From Streptomyces sp. CNH099 (GTDB lineage: Bacteria; Actinomycetota; Actinomycetes; Streptomycetales; Streptomycetaceae), in assembly GCA_000514715.1 (NCBI GenBank), contig AZWL01000006.1, positions 124,001-188,000 on the forward strand: a DNA stretch of 64,000 nt. Reading direction: 5' to 3'. The translations under genes were made by a program, and so were the position numbers. Shown here piece after piece: positions 42,513-50,980 of the stretch. The notes beneath the pieces are model-generated. The model was not told the origin of the DNA, searched no databases, and saw only the letters and a program-made list of their open reading frames with translations. The first letter of the stretch is position 1. Every line of letters starts with the position of its first letter.

Positions 42513-45050
42513 CTACGACCACCGGCGCAGCGCCGCCCGCGCCGGGAGGGTGACCGCGAGCAGGACCAGCCCGCCCGCGGCGGCCACGAAGGACCCGTAC
42601 ACCAGCGGCGGCACGTACGGCCCCTGGCCGGTGAGGCCGTTCATCATCGGGATCAGCGTGACCGCGGCGATCGCGGAGCCGAGGACCACGCCCACCGCGG
42701 AGACCAGCGCGCCCTCCCAGCGGAGCATCGCCATGACCTGCCGCCGGGTGGAGCCGACGAGGCGCAGCGTGCCCAGCTCGCGGCGGCGGTCGAGGACCGT
42801 CATCACCAGGGTGTTGACGGCGGCGACGGCGGCGAAGCCGCCGAGTACCGCGGCCATGGTGTTGTTGGACCAGGCGCCCAGCTTCGCGTCGAGGCTCTTC
42901 TCGGTGGCGTAGCCGGCGGCGTCGGTGACCTCGCCCAGGCCGGCGAGGGACGCCGCGTCCCCGCCCCGCACCAGCAGCGTGCTGTCGAAGCCCGAGGTCA
43001 CGTGCCCGTCCAGGGACTCCCGGTCCATGGTCACCGTGCCCAGGCCGAGGCCGTTGCCGTAGACCGCGACGACCTCGGGGCCGGCCTTCGTGCCGTCGGG
43101 CAGGTACAGCGGCAGCCGGTCGCCGACGCCGACGTCCGCCGAGGACGCCAGGGTCTTGTCGACGGCGATCCGGCCCGCGCCGAGCCGGTCGAGGCTGCCC
43201 TCGCGCACGTCCAGGTCCTGCACCCGCGCCAACTCGTCGGCGGAGCCCGTGACCCCCTGGGTGGCCGCGCCCAGCAGTGACTTGAACTCGCCGGAGCCGA
43301 CCGGCACCAGCACCCGGGTGTTCAGCACCCCGACGGCGGTGTCCACGCCCGGCGCGCCCCCGGCCTCGGCCCGCGCGTCCAGCGGGAGCCCGTCCGGGTC
43401 CGTGACCACGTGGTCCGCGGTGACGCCCGCCCGCAGCTGCTCGTCGGCGGCGTGGTTCTCGCTCGTGTTCATGAAGACGAGCGTCGAGGCGAACGCCATG
43501 GCGAGCGCGATCGGGGTGATCGCGGATGCGAGACGGCGGGCGTTGGTACGGGAGTTGGCGGCGGCCAGCCCGGCGGCCGGGCCCGCGCCGCGCAGCGGGA
43601 GCCCGAAGAGGCGTGCGAACAGCCGCGCCAGCAGCGGGCCGAGCAGCCCGACGGCGAGCATGAAGCTCATGACGACGCCGAGGGCGGCACCGGCCGCGTC
43701 GTCCCCCGTGGAGCTGGCGGCGACCCCGGTGAGGGTCGCGCCGCCGGCGACGGCCGCGAGGCCCAGGACCGTACGGACCACGCCGGGCCGCGTCCGCTCC
43801 ATCGACGCCTCGGTGAGCGCCTGCCCCGGCTTGATCTTCGCGGGCCGCCGCCCGGCCGCCCAGCCGGCGCCGAGCGCGCTGAGCAGCCCGACCCCCACGG
43901 CGGCGAGCAGCGGGAGCCCCGAGACGTGCAGGTCGACCGCCTCCGGGACCGCGCCGCGGTCCTGCAACTGCCCGAACCACCAGTGCGCGAGCCCGATGCC
44001 GGGCAGGGTGCCGAGTATCCCGGCGAGCGGCGCGACGACCAGCGCCTCGGAGGCGACCGCGCGGCGGATCTGCCGCGGGGCGGCGCCGACGGCGCGCAGG
44101 AGCGCGAACTCGCGGGCCCGCTGGGAGACGGACAGGGCCACGGTCCCGGCCGCGGTGAAGACCGCGACGATGGCGGCGACGCCGCCGAAGGGGCCGCCGA
44201 TGCCGAAGAGGATGTCCTTGCCGTAGGCGAGCCCCGGGTCCTCGACGGCGCCGCGGTCGTCGCCGGTGTGCACCTGGACGTCCGAGCCGGCCAGGGCCTT
44301 CTGCACGGAGTCGGCGAGGGCGCCGGCGTCGGTGCCGGGCTTCGCCAGCACGGCGACGGCGTCCGCCTTGCCGGGGTGCCCGGCGAGCGCGGGGGCCTGG
44401 GAGTCGGCGAACCAGGCGAGGGAGCCGGCCCCGCCGGAGTCCCCGCCGTCCCCGCCGCCCCCGTCCCCGCCGGCGGCGCGGGCGGTGTCTGCCGCTCCCG
44501 CCTCGGCGATGCCGGCGACGCGGAAGTCCTGCTGCCCGGCGGCGGTCTGCACCGCGACGGTGTCGCCGACGCCGGCCTCCGCGGCGCGGGCCGCGCCCGC
44601 GTCGAGCACGACCTCGCCGGTGCGGGGCGCGTTCCCGGACGTCAGCTCGGTGCCGGTGAAGGCGTGCGAGCCCCAGCCGTGCGCGGTGAGGGGGGCGTCC
44701 CCGGCCCGTACCGGGAAGGTGAAGTCCGCCACCGCCGCCGCCGCGCCCGGCGCCGCGGCGGCCTTCGCCGCCAGCCCGGCGTCCACGCGGGCCGTGTCCG
44801 GCAGCGGGACCGGCTCCTTCTCGCGGTCCTCGCCGCTGCCCGTGACCACGTACTCGTACTGGTCGGCCGCCGCGACGACCGGCGCCTTCGCGTACCGCTC
44901 CGCCGGCACCGACGCGCGCAGCCCGGTCTCCAGCAGGATGCCGCAGGCCGCGACGATCAGCGCCGACATCATCAGCACGACGAAGGTCCCCGCGAACGAC
45001 GCGGGCTTGAAGCGCACCGCCGCGCGGGCGAGGCCGTTGGGGCGCCTCAT
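42513..45050 (-). CDS. ABC transporter permease, FtsX/MacB type (two FtsX domains)
   Basis: 845 residues. An N-terminal membrane anchor (FAGTFVVLMMSALIVAACGI), a large external domain (~60-260), three membrane segments with LSVSQRAREFALLRAVGAAPRQIRRAVA (~310), a middle set, a second external domain, and a final set with LDRRRELGTLRLVGSTRRQVMAMLRWEG (~770). This is the duplicated FtsX layout of actinobacterial ABC exporters or mechanotransmission systems. ATG 45050 overlaps the ATPase stop. It is encoded next to a two-component system, which usually controls such transporters. Confidence 0.9.
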   Translation of the reverse strand: MRRPNGLARAAVRFKPASFAGTFVVLMMSALIVAACGILLETGLRASVPAERYAKAPVVAAADQYEYVVTGSGEDREKEPVPLPDTARVDAGLAAKAAAAPGAAAAVADFTFPVRAGDAPLTAHGWGSHAFTGTELTSGNAPRTGEVVLDAGAARAAEAGVGDTVAVQTAAGQQDFRVAGIAEAGAADTARAAGGDGGGGDGGDSGGAGSLAWFADSQAPALAGHPGKADAVAVLAKPGTDAGALADSVQKALAGSDVQVHTGDDRGAVEDPGLAYGKDILFGIGGPFGGVAAIVAVFTAAGTVALSVSQRAREFALLRAVGAAPRQIRRAVASEALVVAPLAGILGTLPGIGLAHWWFGQLQDRGAVPEAVDLHVSGLPLLAAVGVGLLSALGAGWAAGRRPAKIKPGQALTEASMERTRPGVVRTVLGLAAVAGGATLTGVAASSTGDDAAGAALGVVMSFMLAVGLLGPLLARLFARLFGLPLRGAGPAAGLAAANSRTNARRLASAITPIALAMAFASTLVFMNTSENHAADEQLRAGVTADHVVTDPDGLPLDARAEAGGAPGVDTAVGVLNTRVLVPVGSGEFKSLLGAATQGVTGSADELARVQDLDVREGSLDRLGAGRIAVDKTLASSADVGVGDRLPLYLPDGTKAGPEVVAVYGNGLGLGTVTMDRESLDGHVTSGFDSTLLVRGGDAASLAGLGEVTDAAGYATEKSLDAKLGAWSNNTMAAVLGGFAAVAAVNTLVMTVLDRRRELGTLRLVGSTRRQVMAMLRWEGALVSAVGVVLGSAIAAVTLIPMMNGLTGQGPYVPPLVYGSFVAAAGGLVLLAVTLPARAALRRWS

Positions 45051-45919
45051 GCCGGCACCCCCGTCAGCTCCTCGTCGCGGGCGGACCGGGCCGTAGGGGC
45101 GGTGCGGGCGGTACGGGACGTGAGCCCCGCCATCCGCGCCGCGATCTGCTCCGCGGAGCCGCCCGCCAGCCGGTCGGCGAAGACGCCGTCCGCGAGGAAC
45201 AGCACCTGGTCCGCCCAGGCGGCGGCGGCCGGGTCGTGCGTGACCATGACGACGGTGGAGCCGAGGGTGTCCACGGCGTGCCGCAGCAGGCCGAGGACCT
45301 CGGCGGCGGTGCCGGTGTCGAGGGCGCCGGTGGGCTCGTCAGCGAAGATCACGTCAGGGCTGGTGACCAGCGCGCGGGCGATGGCCACGCGCTGCTGCTG
45401 CCCGCCGGACAGCTCGCCCGGCCGGCGCCGCGCCTTGTCGGCGAGCCCGACCTGCGCGAGCACCGCGTCCGCCGCGCCGCGCCGCCGGTGCCGCCCGGCC
45501 AGGCGCATGGGCAGCAGCACGTTCTGCTCCACCGTCAGCGACGGCAACAGGTTGAACGCCTGGAAGACGAAGCCCAGGCGGCTGCGGCGCAGCTCGGTGA
45601 GCTGGTTCTCGCCCATCCCGGTGATCTCCGTACCGCCGAGGCGCACGGATCCGGCCGACGGCCGGTCGAGGCCGGCGGCGCACTGCAGGAAGGTGGACTT
45701 GCCGGACCCCGACGGGCCCATGACCGCGGTGAACGTACCGCGCGGCAGCGCCAGGTCGACGCCCGCGAGGGCGTGTACGGCGCCGCTGCCGCGGCCGTAC
45801 CGCCGCCGGACGCCGCGCAACTCCACGGCGAGACCGGGGGTGGCTGCCGGGGCCTCCGGTCCGCCGCCGGCCGCCGGCCGGTGGTCCGCCTTGCGCCTCT
45901 TGCCGCCACGTAGCCTCAT
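45047..45919 (-). CDS. ABC transporter ATP-binding protein (MacB/LolD type)
   Basis: 290 residues from ATG 45919, which has GAAAGGG upstream; ATG 45937 is an alternative. Walker A GPSGSGKST, Q-loop FVFQAFNLLP, signature LSGGQQQRVAIARAL, Walker B VIFADEPTGALD, H-loop VMVTHDPA. It drives the FtsX-type permease encoded next. The 61-bp block with the CTACCGCGGTAG palindrome lies 60-120 bp upstream. Confidence 0.93.
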   Translation of the reverse strand: MRLRGGKRRKADHRPAAGGGPEAPAATPGLAVELRGVRRRYGRGSGAVHALAGVDLALPRGTFTAVMGPSGSGKSTFLQCAAGLDRPSAGSVRLGGTEITGMGENQLTELRRSRLGFVFQAFNLLPSLTVEQNVLLPMRLAGRHRRRGAADAVLAQVGLADKARRRPGELSGGQQQRVAIARALVTSPDVIFADEPTGALDTGTAAEVLGLLRHAVDTLGSTVVMVTHDPAAAAWADQVLFLADGVFADRLAGGSAEQIAARMAGLTSRTARTAPTARSARDEELTGVPA

Positions 45920-45978
45920 GATCCGCCCTTTCGTCATCTCTTCGTGCTGACGGGTGAAGAGTGCGCGGACGGCTGCCC

Positions 45979-46039
45979 GCCGGGCGTCATACCCGGGAGC
46001 CGACTGCGAGGTGCTACCGCGGTAGGGGGTGGTGGAGGG
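45979..46039 (-). repeat. 61-bp intergenic regulatory block, copy 2, with CTACCGCGGTAG palindrome
   Basis: 52/61 identical to 39741-39801. It contains a perfect 12-bp palindrome, CTACCGCGGTAG, at 46014-46025, and lies between the response-regulator gene and the ABC operon. A binding site for the adjacent response regulator, or a shared promoter element, is the simplest reading. Confidence 0.6.
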
Positions 46040-46080
46040 GCAGGCCCCACCCGGCGGCGGGGGGCTGGACCCCGGCGGGG

Positions 46081-46752
46081 CTACTCGCCCGGGGCGACCA
46101 GCCCCGACTCGTACGCGATCACGACCGCCTGGGCGCGGTCGCGCAGGTCCAGCTTGGTCAGGACGCGGCTGACGTGCGTCTTCACCGTCTGCTCCGCCAG
46201 CACCAGCGTCTCCGCGATCTCCGCGTTGGACCGGCCGCGGGCCACCAGGGTGAGGACCTCGGTTTCGCGCTCCGTCAGGGCCTTGAGCCGCTGCGCCGGC
46301 CTGCCGCGGCCGGCGGGGCGCTGCCGGGCGAAGTCCGCGATGAGGCGCCGGGTCACGGAGGGGGCGAGCAGCGCGTCGCCCGAGGCCACGACCCGTACCG
46401 CCGCGATCAGGTCGGCCGGCGGCGCGTCCTTCAGCAGGAAGCCGCTCGCGCCCGCCCGCAGCGCCTCGTAGACGTAGTCGTCGACGTCGAACGTGGTGAG
46501 CATCAGGACCCGCGGCCGGTGCTCCCCCGCCGGCCGCGAGAGGATGCGGCGCGCGGCCTCCAGGCCGTCCATCTCCGGCATGCGGACGTCCATGAGCACG
46601 ATGTCGGGGTGGGTGCGCCGGCTCAGCTCGACGCCCTGCGCACCGTCGGGGGCCTCGCCCACCACGTCGATGTCGCTCTGGGCGGCCAGCAGCGCGGCGA
46701 AGCCGGCCCGCACCATGGCCTGGTCGTCGACGATGATGACGCGCGTGGTCAC
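46081..46752 (-). CDS. LuxR/NarL-family response regulator
   Basis: 223 residues, GTG 46752 overlapping the kinase stop (GTGA). Receiver: VIIVDDQAMVRAGF, phospho-acceptor Asp in DIVLMDVRMPEMDG (~54), LMLTTFDVDDYV, FLLKDAPP. Output HTH: LTERETEVLTLVARGRSNAE and VKTHVSRVLTKLDLRDRAQA. It pairs with the histidine kinase at 46749 and probably regulates the ABC transporter transcribed next. Confidence 0.93.
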   Translation of the reverse strand: MTTRVIIVDDQAMVRAGFAALLAAQSDIDVVGEAPDGAQGVELSRRTHPDIVLMDVRMPEMDGLEAARRILSRPAGEHRPRVLMLTTFDVDDYVYEALRAGASGFLLKDAPPADLIAAVRVVASGDALLAPSVTRRLIADFARQRPAGRGRPAQRLKALTERETEVLTLVARGRSNAEIAETLVLAEQTVKTHVSRVLTKLDLRDRAQAVVIAYESGLVAPGE

Positions 46753-47978
46753 GTGAGGTCCTTCTCTCCCAGGGGTAGGTGGGCGGCCACCCGGAAGCCG
46801 CCGTCCGGCAGCGGCCCCGCGTCGAACGTGCCGCCGACGAGCCGTACCCGCTCGCGCATGCCGACGAGGCCGTGCCCGGTGTTGCCGCTCTGCTCCAGCG
46901 GCGCGGCGGGCAGCTCCGGGGGCGGCCCGTTGACGACGAGGACGGCGAGCCGGTTCCCGCCCTCCGGCACCGACAGCGACACCCGCGTCGTCGCGCCCGG
47001 CGCGTGCCGTACGACGTTCGCGAGGGCCTCCTGGACGATGCGGTACGCGGACAGCCCCACCGCCTCCGGCACGTCGGCGTCGCACGGGGTGAACTCCACC
47101 GGGCCGCCGGCCCGCGCCGTCGCCTCCACCAGCTGCCCGATCTGCGTCAGGCCCGGCTGGGGGGCGAACTCGCCGTGCGTCTCCTCGTTGCGCAGCACGC
47201 CGAGGAGCCGCCGCATCTCGCCGAGCGACTCGCGTGCGGTCGCCGCGATGGACGTGAACTCCCCCCGCACGTCCGGCGGCAGCCCGTCGAGGCGGTACTC
47301 GGCGGTGTCCGCCTGCACCGTGATGACGGACATGTGGTGCGCCACCACGTCGTGCAGCTCTCGTGCGATACGGGCGCGTTCCTCCAGCAGCGTCCGCCGG
47401 CCGCGTTCGGCCTCGCTGATCGTCTCCTGCTCGGCCAGCCGGCGCTGTACCTCGGACCGCTCCCGCAGCACCCCGGTGAGCAGCAGGGTGACCCCGCTGA
47501 GGATCATCAGCAGGGCGCTTCGGTCGTTCCCCCGGTCGGGCGCGACGAACAGGAGCCCGGCGTTCGCCGCCGCGGTCGCCAGCCAGACCAGCAGCAGCGT
47601 CCGGCGCGACTCGCGCAGGCCGAGGGCGAGGCAGAGGCCGATGTACCCCACTATCTCCATCGGCGGGAACGGCCACTCGTGCCGCTGCTCGTAGTCGGTG
47701 GTGAGCAGCGCGAGCGCCCCGGCGACGTCCGCGGCGAAGATCACGTACCAGGCCTGCAGCGGCCGGGTGACGGCGAGCAGCAGCGGTGCGGACTGCGCGA
47801 CGGCCAGCACGCTCGCGACGCCGCCGTGCAGGCCGTAGTCGACGGTGAGCACCTGGATGGTGGTGGGCAGGAGGGCGACGCACAGGACGAACGCCAGGCC
47901 CCACGGCAGCAGCCGTACCCACCGGCGCGAAGCCCCCGCGAGCAGCGCGCGCGGGCGCTCCTGCTCCACTGACGTCAT
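46749..47978 (-). CDS. Sensor histidine kinase (HisKA_3 type)
   Basis: 409 residues from ATG 47978 (GTG 47984 also possible). About five membrane segments (20-165), then the dimerisation/phosphorylation motif RARIARELHDVVAHHMSVI with the His (~210), and the ATPase part with YRIVQEALANVVRHAPGA and NTGHGLVGMRERVRLVGG. It is typical of the NarL-partner kinases that sense envelope stress or antibiotics. Last two genes of the signalling pair overlap. Confidence 0.92.
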   Translation of the reverse strand: MTSVEQERPRALLAGASRRWVRLLPWGLAFVLCVALLPTTIQVLTVDYGLHGGVASVLAVAQSAPLLLAVTRPLQAWYVIFAADVAGALALLTTDYEQRHEWPFPPMEIVGYIGLCLALGLRESRRTLLLVWLATAAANAGLLFVAPDRGNDRSALLMILSGVTLLLTGVLRERSEVQRRLAEQETISEAERGRRTLLEERARIARELHDVVAHHMSVITVQADTAEYRLDGLPPDVRGEFTSIAATARESLGEMRRLLGVLRNEETHGEFAPQPGLTQIGQLVEATARAGGPVEFTPCDADVPEAVGLSAYRIVQEALANVVRHAPGATTRVSLSVPEGGNRLAVLVVNGPPPELPAAPLEQSGNTGHGLVGMRERVRLVGGTFDAGPLPDGGFRVAAHLPLGEKDLT

Positions 47979-48031
47979 GGGCACAGCCTAAGCGGGACCG
48001 GACGGCGCCGGCGGGGGCTCCGGGGCCCGGC

Positions 48032-48868
48032 TCAGCCGTCGCGGAGGCGGCCCACGCCGCCGTACAGCCACACCTCGTCGAGCAGCCGCGGCGGGACGGG
48101 CCCGTCCGGATGCCAGCGGGGCAGCTGGACGACGCCCGGCTCGACGACGTCGAAGCCGTCGAAGAACGCCGTCACCCGGTCCAGGGGGCGCGGCACCATC
48201 AGCGCCGCGGCGCGCCGCTCGCCGTACACGGCGGCGGCGTTCGCGGCCCTCTCGGGCTGGATGTCGTTGGTGGTGTGGGACAGGGCCAGGTAGCTGCCCG
48301 GCGGGAGGGCGTCGCGGAGGGCGGCGACGATGCCGCCGGGGTCCTCCTCGTCGCGTACGAAGTGCAGGATCGCGGAGAGCATCAGGGCCACGGGCCGGTC
48401 CCGGTCCAGGGTGCTCCACAGCTCGGGGGCCGTGAGGATCTCGTCCGGCCGGCGCACGTCGGCCTGGACGTACGCGGTGCGGCCCTGGGGGGTGCTGCTC
48501 AGCAGGGCGCGGGCGTGGGCGAGGACGACGGGGTCGTTGTCGGCGTAGACGACCCGGCAGTCGGGGCTGGCCTCCTGGGCGACCTCGTGGAGGTTGGGCG
48601 AGGTGGGGATGCCGGTGCCGATGTCCAGGAACTGGCGTACGCCGCGGCCGGCGAGATAGCGAACCGCGCGGCGCATCCAGGCGCGGTTCGCGCGGGCGGA
48701 CTCCCTGACCTGGGGTGCGCGCCGGATGGTCTCCTCGGCGGCGGCGCGGTCGGCGGTGTAGTGGTCCTTGCCGCCCAGGAGGTAGTCGTAGATCCGCGCG
48801 GGGTGCGGCACCTGCGGGTCGACGGAGGACTGCGGCGGCTGCCCGCCTAAGGAGGGCTGGTCTGTCAC
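48032..48868 (-). CDS. SAM-dependent methyltransferase (DUF574/PF04672 type)
   Basis: 278 residues from GTG 48868 with GGAAGGGG upstream. VPHPARIYDYLLGGKDHYTADR is the family hallmark; FLDIGTGIPTSPNLHEVAQ is the SAM motif, VVYADNDPVVLAHARALL follows. These methyltransferases are abundant in Streptomyces, with few known substrates. Not obviously part of an operon. Confidence 0.9.
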   Translation of the reverse strand: MTDQPSLGGQPPQSSVDPQVPHPARIYDYLLGGKDHYTADRAAAEETIRRAPQVRESARANRAWMRRAVRYLAGRGVRQFLDIGTGIPTSPNLHEVAQEASPDCRVVYADNDPVVLAHARALLSSTPQGRTAYVQADVRRPDEILTAPELWSTLDRDRPVALMLSAILHFVRDEEDPGGIVAALRDALPPGSYLALSHTTNDIQPERAANAAAVYGERRAAALMVPRPLDRVTAFFDGFDVVEPGVVQLPRWHPDGPVPPRLLDEVWLYGGVGRLRDG

Positions 48869-48994
48869 GGGCGTCCCCTTCCGCCGGCTGTCGCCCGGCG
48901 CGCATCGGGCATCTCGACGTGCCCAAGATAGAGCCGCGGGACCGCCGGCCACCATGCGGCCGGCGGCCCCGGCCGCTCCGGGCGGGCCGGCCGG

Positions 48995-49756
48995 TCAGAC
49001 GATGCCGGCGCGGATCTCGTCGTACAGCCGCGCGGGGTCGTCGGCCAGCGACTTCTTGACGTGCGCGCTCCAGTCGTCGGCGATCACCTCGGCCGCGCCC
49101 GCCTCGACCCCGTCCAGGCCGGCGCGGGCCACGGCGGCCGGGTCGCCCTTGGGGCCGTCGTAGGCGGCGCTGAAGTCGGTGTCGACGGCGCCGAGGTGGA
49201 GGCCGGTCACGAGGGTGCCCTGCGCGGCGAGTTCCATGCGCACGCCGTTGGTCAGCGCCCACTGGGCCGCCTTGGACGCGTGGTAGCCGTTCGTGCCCGG
49301 GTACGCGAACCAGGACTGCGCGGACAGCACGTTGAGGAGCGCGCCGCCCCCGTGCGCGGCGAGCGCCGGGGCGAAGGCCCGTACGACGTTCAGCGTGCCC
49401 CAGAAGTTGGTCTCCATCTCCGCGCGCACGGCGGACAGGTCACCGGTGACGAGGTCGGTCCAGTGGCTGACGCCCGCGTTGTTCACCACGAGTGTCACGT
49501 CGCCCGCCGCCTCGGCCGCGGCCCGCACCTCGTCGGCGTCCGTGACGTCCAGCCGCAGCGGTACGGCGCCGGGCAGGTCGACCGACTCCGGCCGGCGGGC
49601 GGCCGCGTAGACGCGGGCCGCGCCGCGGTCGAGGAGCTGGCGGGCGAAGAGGCGGCCGAGCCCCCGGTTGGCGCCGGTCACGAGCGCGACCGCGCCGTCG
49701 ATGCGGAGGCCGGGGGTCGGGTGGGCGGTGGTCGGTTCGGTGTTCGGTGTGCTCAT
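48995..49756 (-). CDS. Short-chain dehydrogenase/reductase
   Basis: 253 residues. VALVTGANRGLGRLFARQLL (cofactor), LVVNNAGVSH, NVLSAQSWFAYPGTNGYHASKAA (Ser, Tyr and Lys of the active site; the spacing is normal). Divergent from the MerR regulator; the promoter contains a MerR-type element with a ~20-bp spacer (49770-49795), so it is most likely the target of that regulator. Confidence 0.9.
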   Translation of the reverse strand: MSTPNTEPTTAHPTPGLRIDGAVALVTGANRGLGRLFARQLLDRGAARVYAAARRPESVDLPGAVPLRLDVTDADEVRAAAEAAGDVTLVVNNAGVSHWTDLVTGDLSAVRAEMETNFWGTLNVVRAFAPALAAHGGGALLNVLSAQSWFAYPGTNGYHASKAAQWALTNGVRMELAAQGTLVTGLHLGAVDTDFSAAYDGPKGDPAAVARAGLDGVEAGAAEVIADDWSAHVKKSLADDPARLYDEIRAGIV

Positions 49757-49769
49757 GCGGGTAACGTAA

Positions 49770-49795
49770 GACCTACCGTTGACGTCAGGGTCAAG
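49770..49795. promoter_or_regulatory. MerR-type promoter/operator
   Basis: On the minus strand TTGACC-CTGACGTCAAC-GGTAGGTC: the dyad GACC...GGTC is centred on TGACGTCA, inside a -35 TTGACC and a -10-like TACGTT about 20 bp apart. Over-long spacers with a central dyad are characteristic of MerR-activated promoters. Confidence 0.6.
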
Positions 49796-49837
49796 TCCGG
49801 CGTCCGGCGTCCGGATACGGCGGAAGGAGGCGCGTCC

Positions 49838-50185
49838 ATGCGCATCGGAGAGGTCGCCCGGCGCTCCGGGGTGAGCGTCCGCGCGCTGCGCTACTACGAG
49901 GAGCAGGGGCTCCTCACCCCCGGCCGCAGCCCCGGCGGCCAGCGCGAGTACCCCGAGGACGCCGTCGACCGGGTCCGCTTCTTCCAGCAGCTCTACGCGG
50001 CGGGCCTGCCCAGCCGCCGTATCGCCGAGCTGCTCCCGTGCATCGACACGGGGACGACGACCGTCGAGCAGCGGGCGATGCTCGACGCCGAGCGGGAGCG
50101 CATCAGGAAGCAGATCGACGGGTACACGGCCGCGCTGGCCCGGCTCGACGAGCTGGTCGAGGCCGCCGCAGCCCGCCGGGCCTGA
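49838..50185 (+). CDS. MerR-family transcriptional regulator
   Basis: 115 residues, ATG 49838 with GGAAGGAGG upstream. MRIGEVARRSGVSVRALRYYEEQGLL is the MerR DNA-binding motif, followed by a coiled-coil dimerisation helix (ERERIRKQIDGYTAALARLDEL). No metal-binding Cys are seen apart from one in LLPCIDTG, so it is a SoxR/small-molecule type without a long effector domain. Likely activator of the divergent dehydrogenase. Confidence 0.92.
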   Translation: MRIGEVARRSGVSVRALRYYEEQGLLTPGRSPGGQREYPEDAVDRVRFFQQLYAAGLPSRRIAELLPCIDTGTTTVEQRAMLDAERERIRKQIDGYTAALARLDELVEAAAARRA

Positions 50186-50214
50186 GCCGCCCCCCCCCGC
50201 CCTCGCCTCGCGCC

Positions 50215-50901
50215 TCACGCCTCGCCGCGCCCGCGCTCCCGCGCACGGGCGGCGCGGCGCTCGGTGTGGGTGGAGCGGGCGGCGGGCCAGGTGCCGGGGG
50301 GTGCGGTCTCCCGGGTGAGGCCGGTGAGCACGGCCTGCACGACGCGCTCGGTCTGCAGGTCGGCGGCCTGCGGGGGGTCGAGGGTCATCAGGCCGTCGGC
50401 GAGCAGCGTGGCCACCCCGTGGACCGCCGCCCAGACGGCGAACTCCGCCGCCGGGCGGGCCGCGGCGCTCAGCTCGCCCGCCTCGGCGAGCCGGTCGAGT
50501 TCGGCGTCGATGACGTCGTGCGGATGCGGGTGGACCGCGGTGCCGGGGTCGCGGGCGGCGGCGCCGAAGGCGAGGCGGGCGACCGCCGGGTCGTCCAGGG
50601 CCCAGCGGACGTACGCGCGGCAGGCCGCGACGAGGCTCCGGCGGGCGTCGTCGTCCCGCCCGGGTGCGGCCGCCGCCTCGGCCATGCGTTCGCCGAGCCG
50701 GGCGAGGACGCGTACGGACAGGGCGCGCACCAGCGCGTCGCGGGAGGAGAAGTGGTGGTAGGCCGCGCTCGGGCTGACGCCGACGCGCGCCGACGCCTCC
50801 CGCAGCGACCAGCCCGCGGGGCCGCGCTCGCGGACCAGCTCCTCGGCGGCGTCCAGCAGCGCACCGCGCAGGTCCCCGTGGTGGTAGCGCCTCTTGCCCA
50901 T
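50215..50901 (-). CDS. TetR-family transcriptional regulator
   Basis: 228 residues. HTH: LRGALLDAAEELVRERGPAG and REASARVGVSPSAAYHHFSSRDALVRAL. The C-terminal part resembles TetR_C_33-type regulators, with a His/Pro-rich loop (VHPHPHDV) and a basic tail. Divergent from the MBL hydrolase at 50981; two near-identical dyads fill the gap. Confidence 0.9.
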   Translation of the reverse strand: MGKRRYHHGDLRGALLDAAEELVRERGPAGWSLREASARVGVSPSAAYHHFSSRDALVRALSVRVLARLGERMAEAAAAPGRDDDARRSLVAACRAYVRWALDDPAVARLAFGAAARDPGTAVHPHPHDVIDAELDRLAEAGELSAAARPAAEFAVWAAVHGVATLLADGLMTLDPPQAADLQTERVVQAVLTGLTRETAPPGTWPAARSTHTERRAARARERGRGEA

Positions 50902-50910
50902 GGGGACCCA

Positions 50911-50968
50911 TCTTAACAGTGTTCAGATGCGTGGTACGGTCGACGCAGGATCTCAACGCTGTTCAGAT
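50911..50968. promoter_or_regulatory. Paired TetR operators
   Basis: TCTTAACAGTGTTCAGAT (50911-50928) and TCTCAACGCTGTTCAGAT (50951-50968) agree at 15 of 18 positions, are exactly 40 bp apart, and each is a partial dyad (AAC...GTT core). One overlaps each divergent promoter, so the TetR protein could control itself and the MBL gene. Confidence 0.65.
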
Positions 50969-50980
50969 TGGAGTGCGGGC

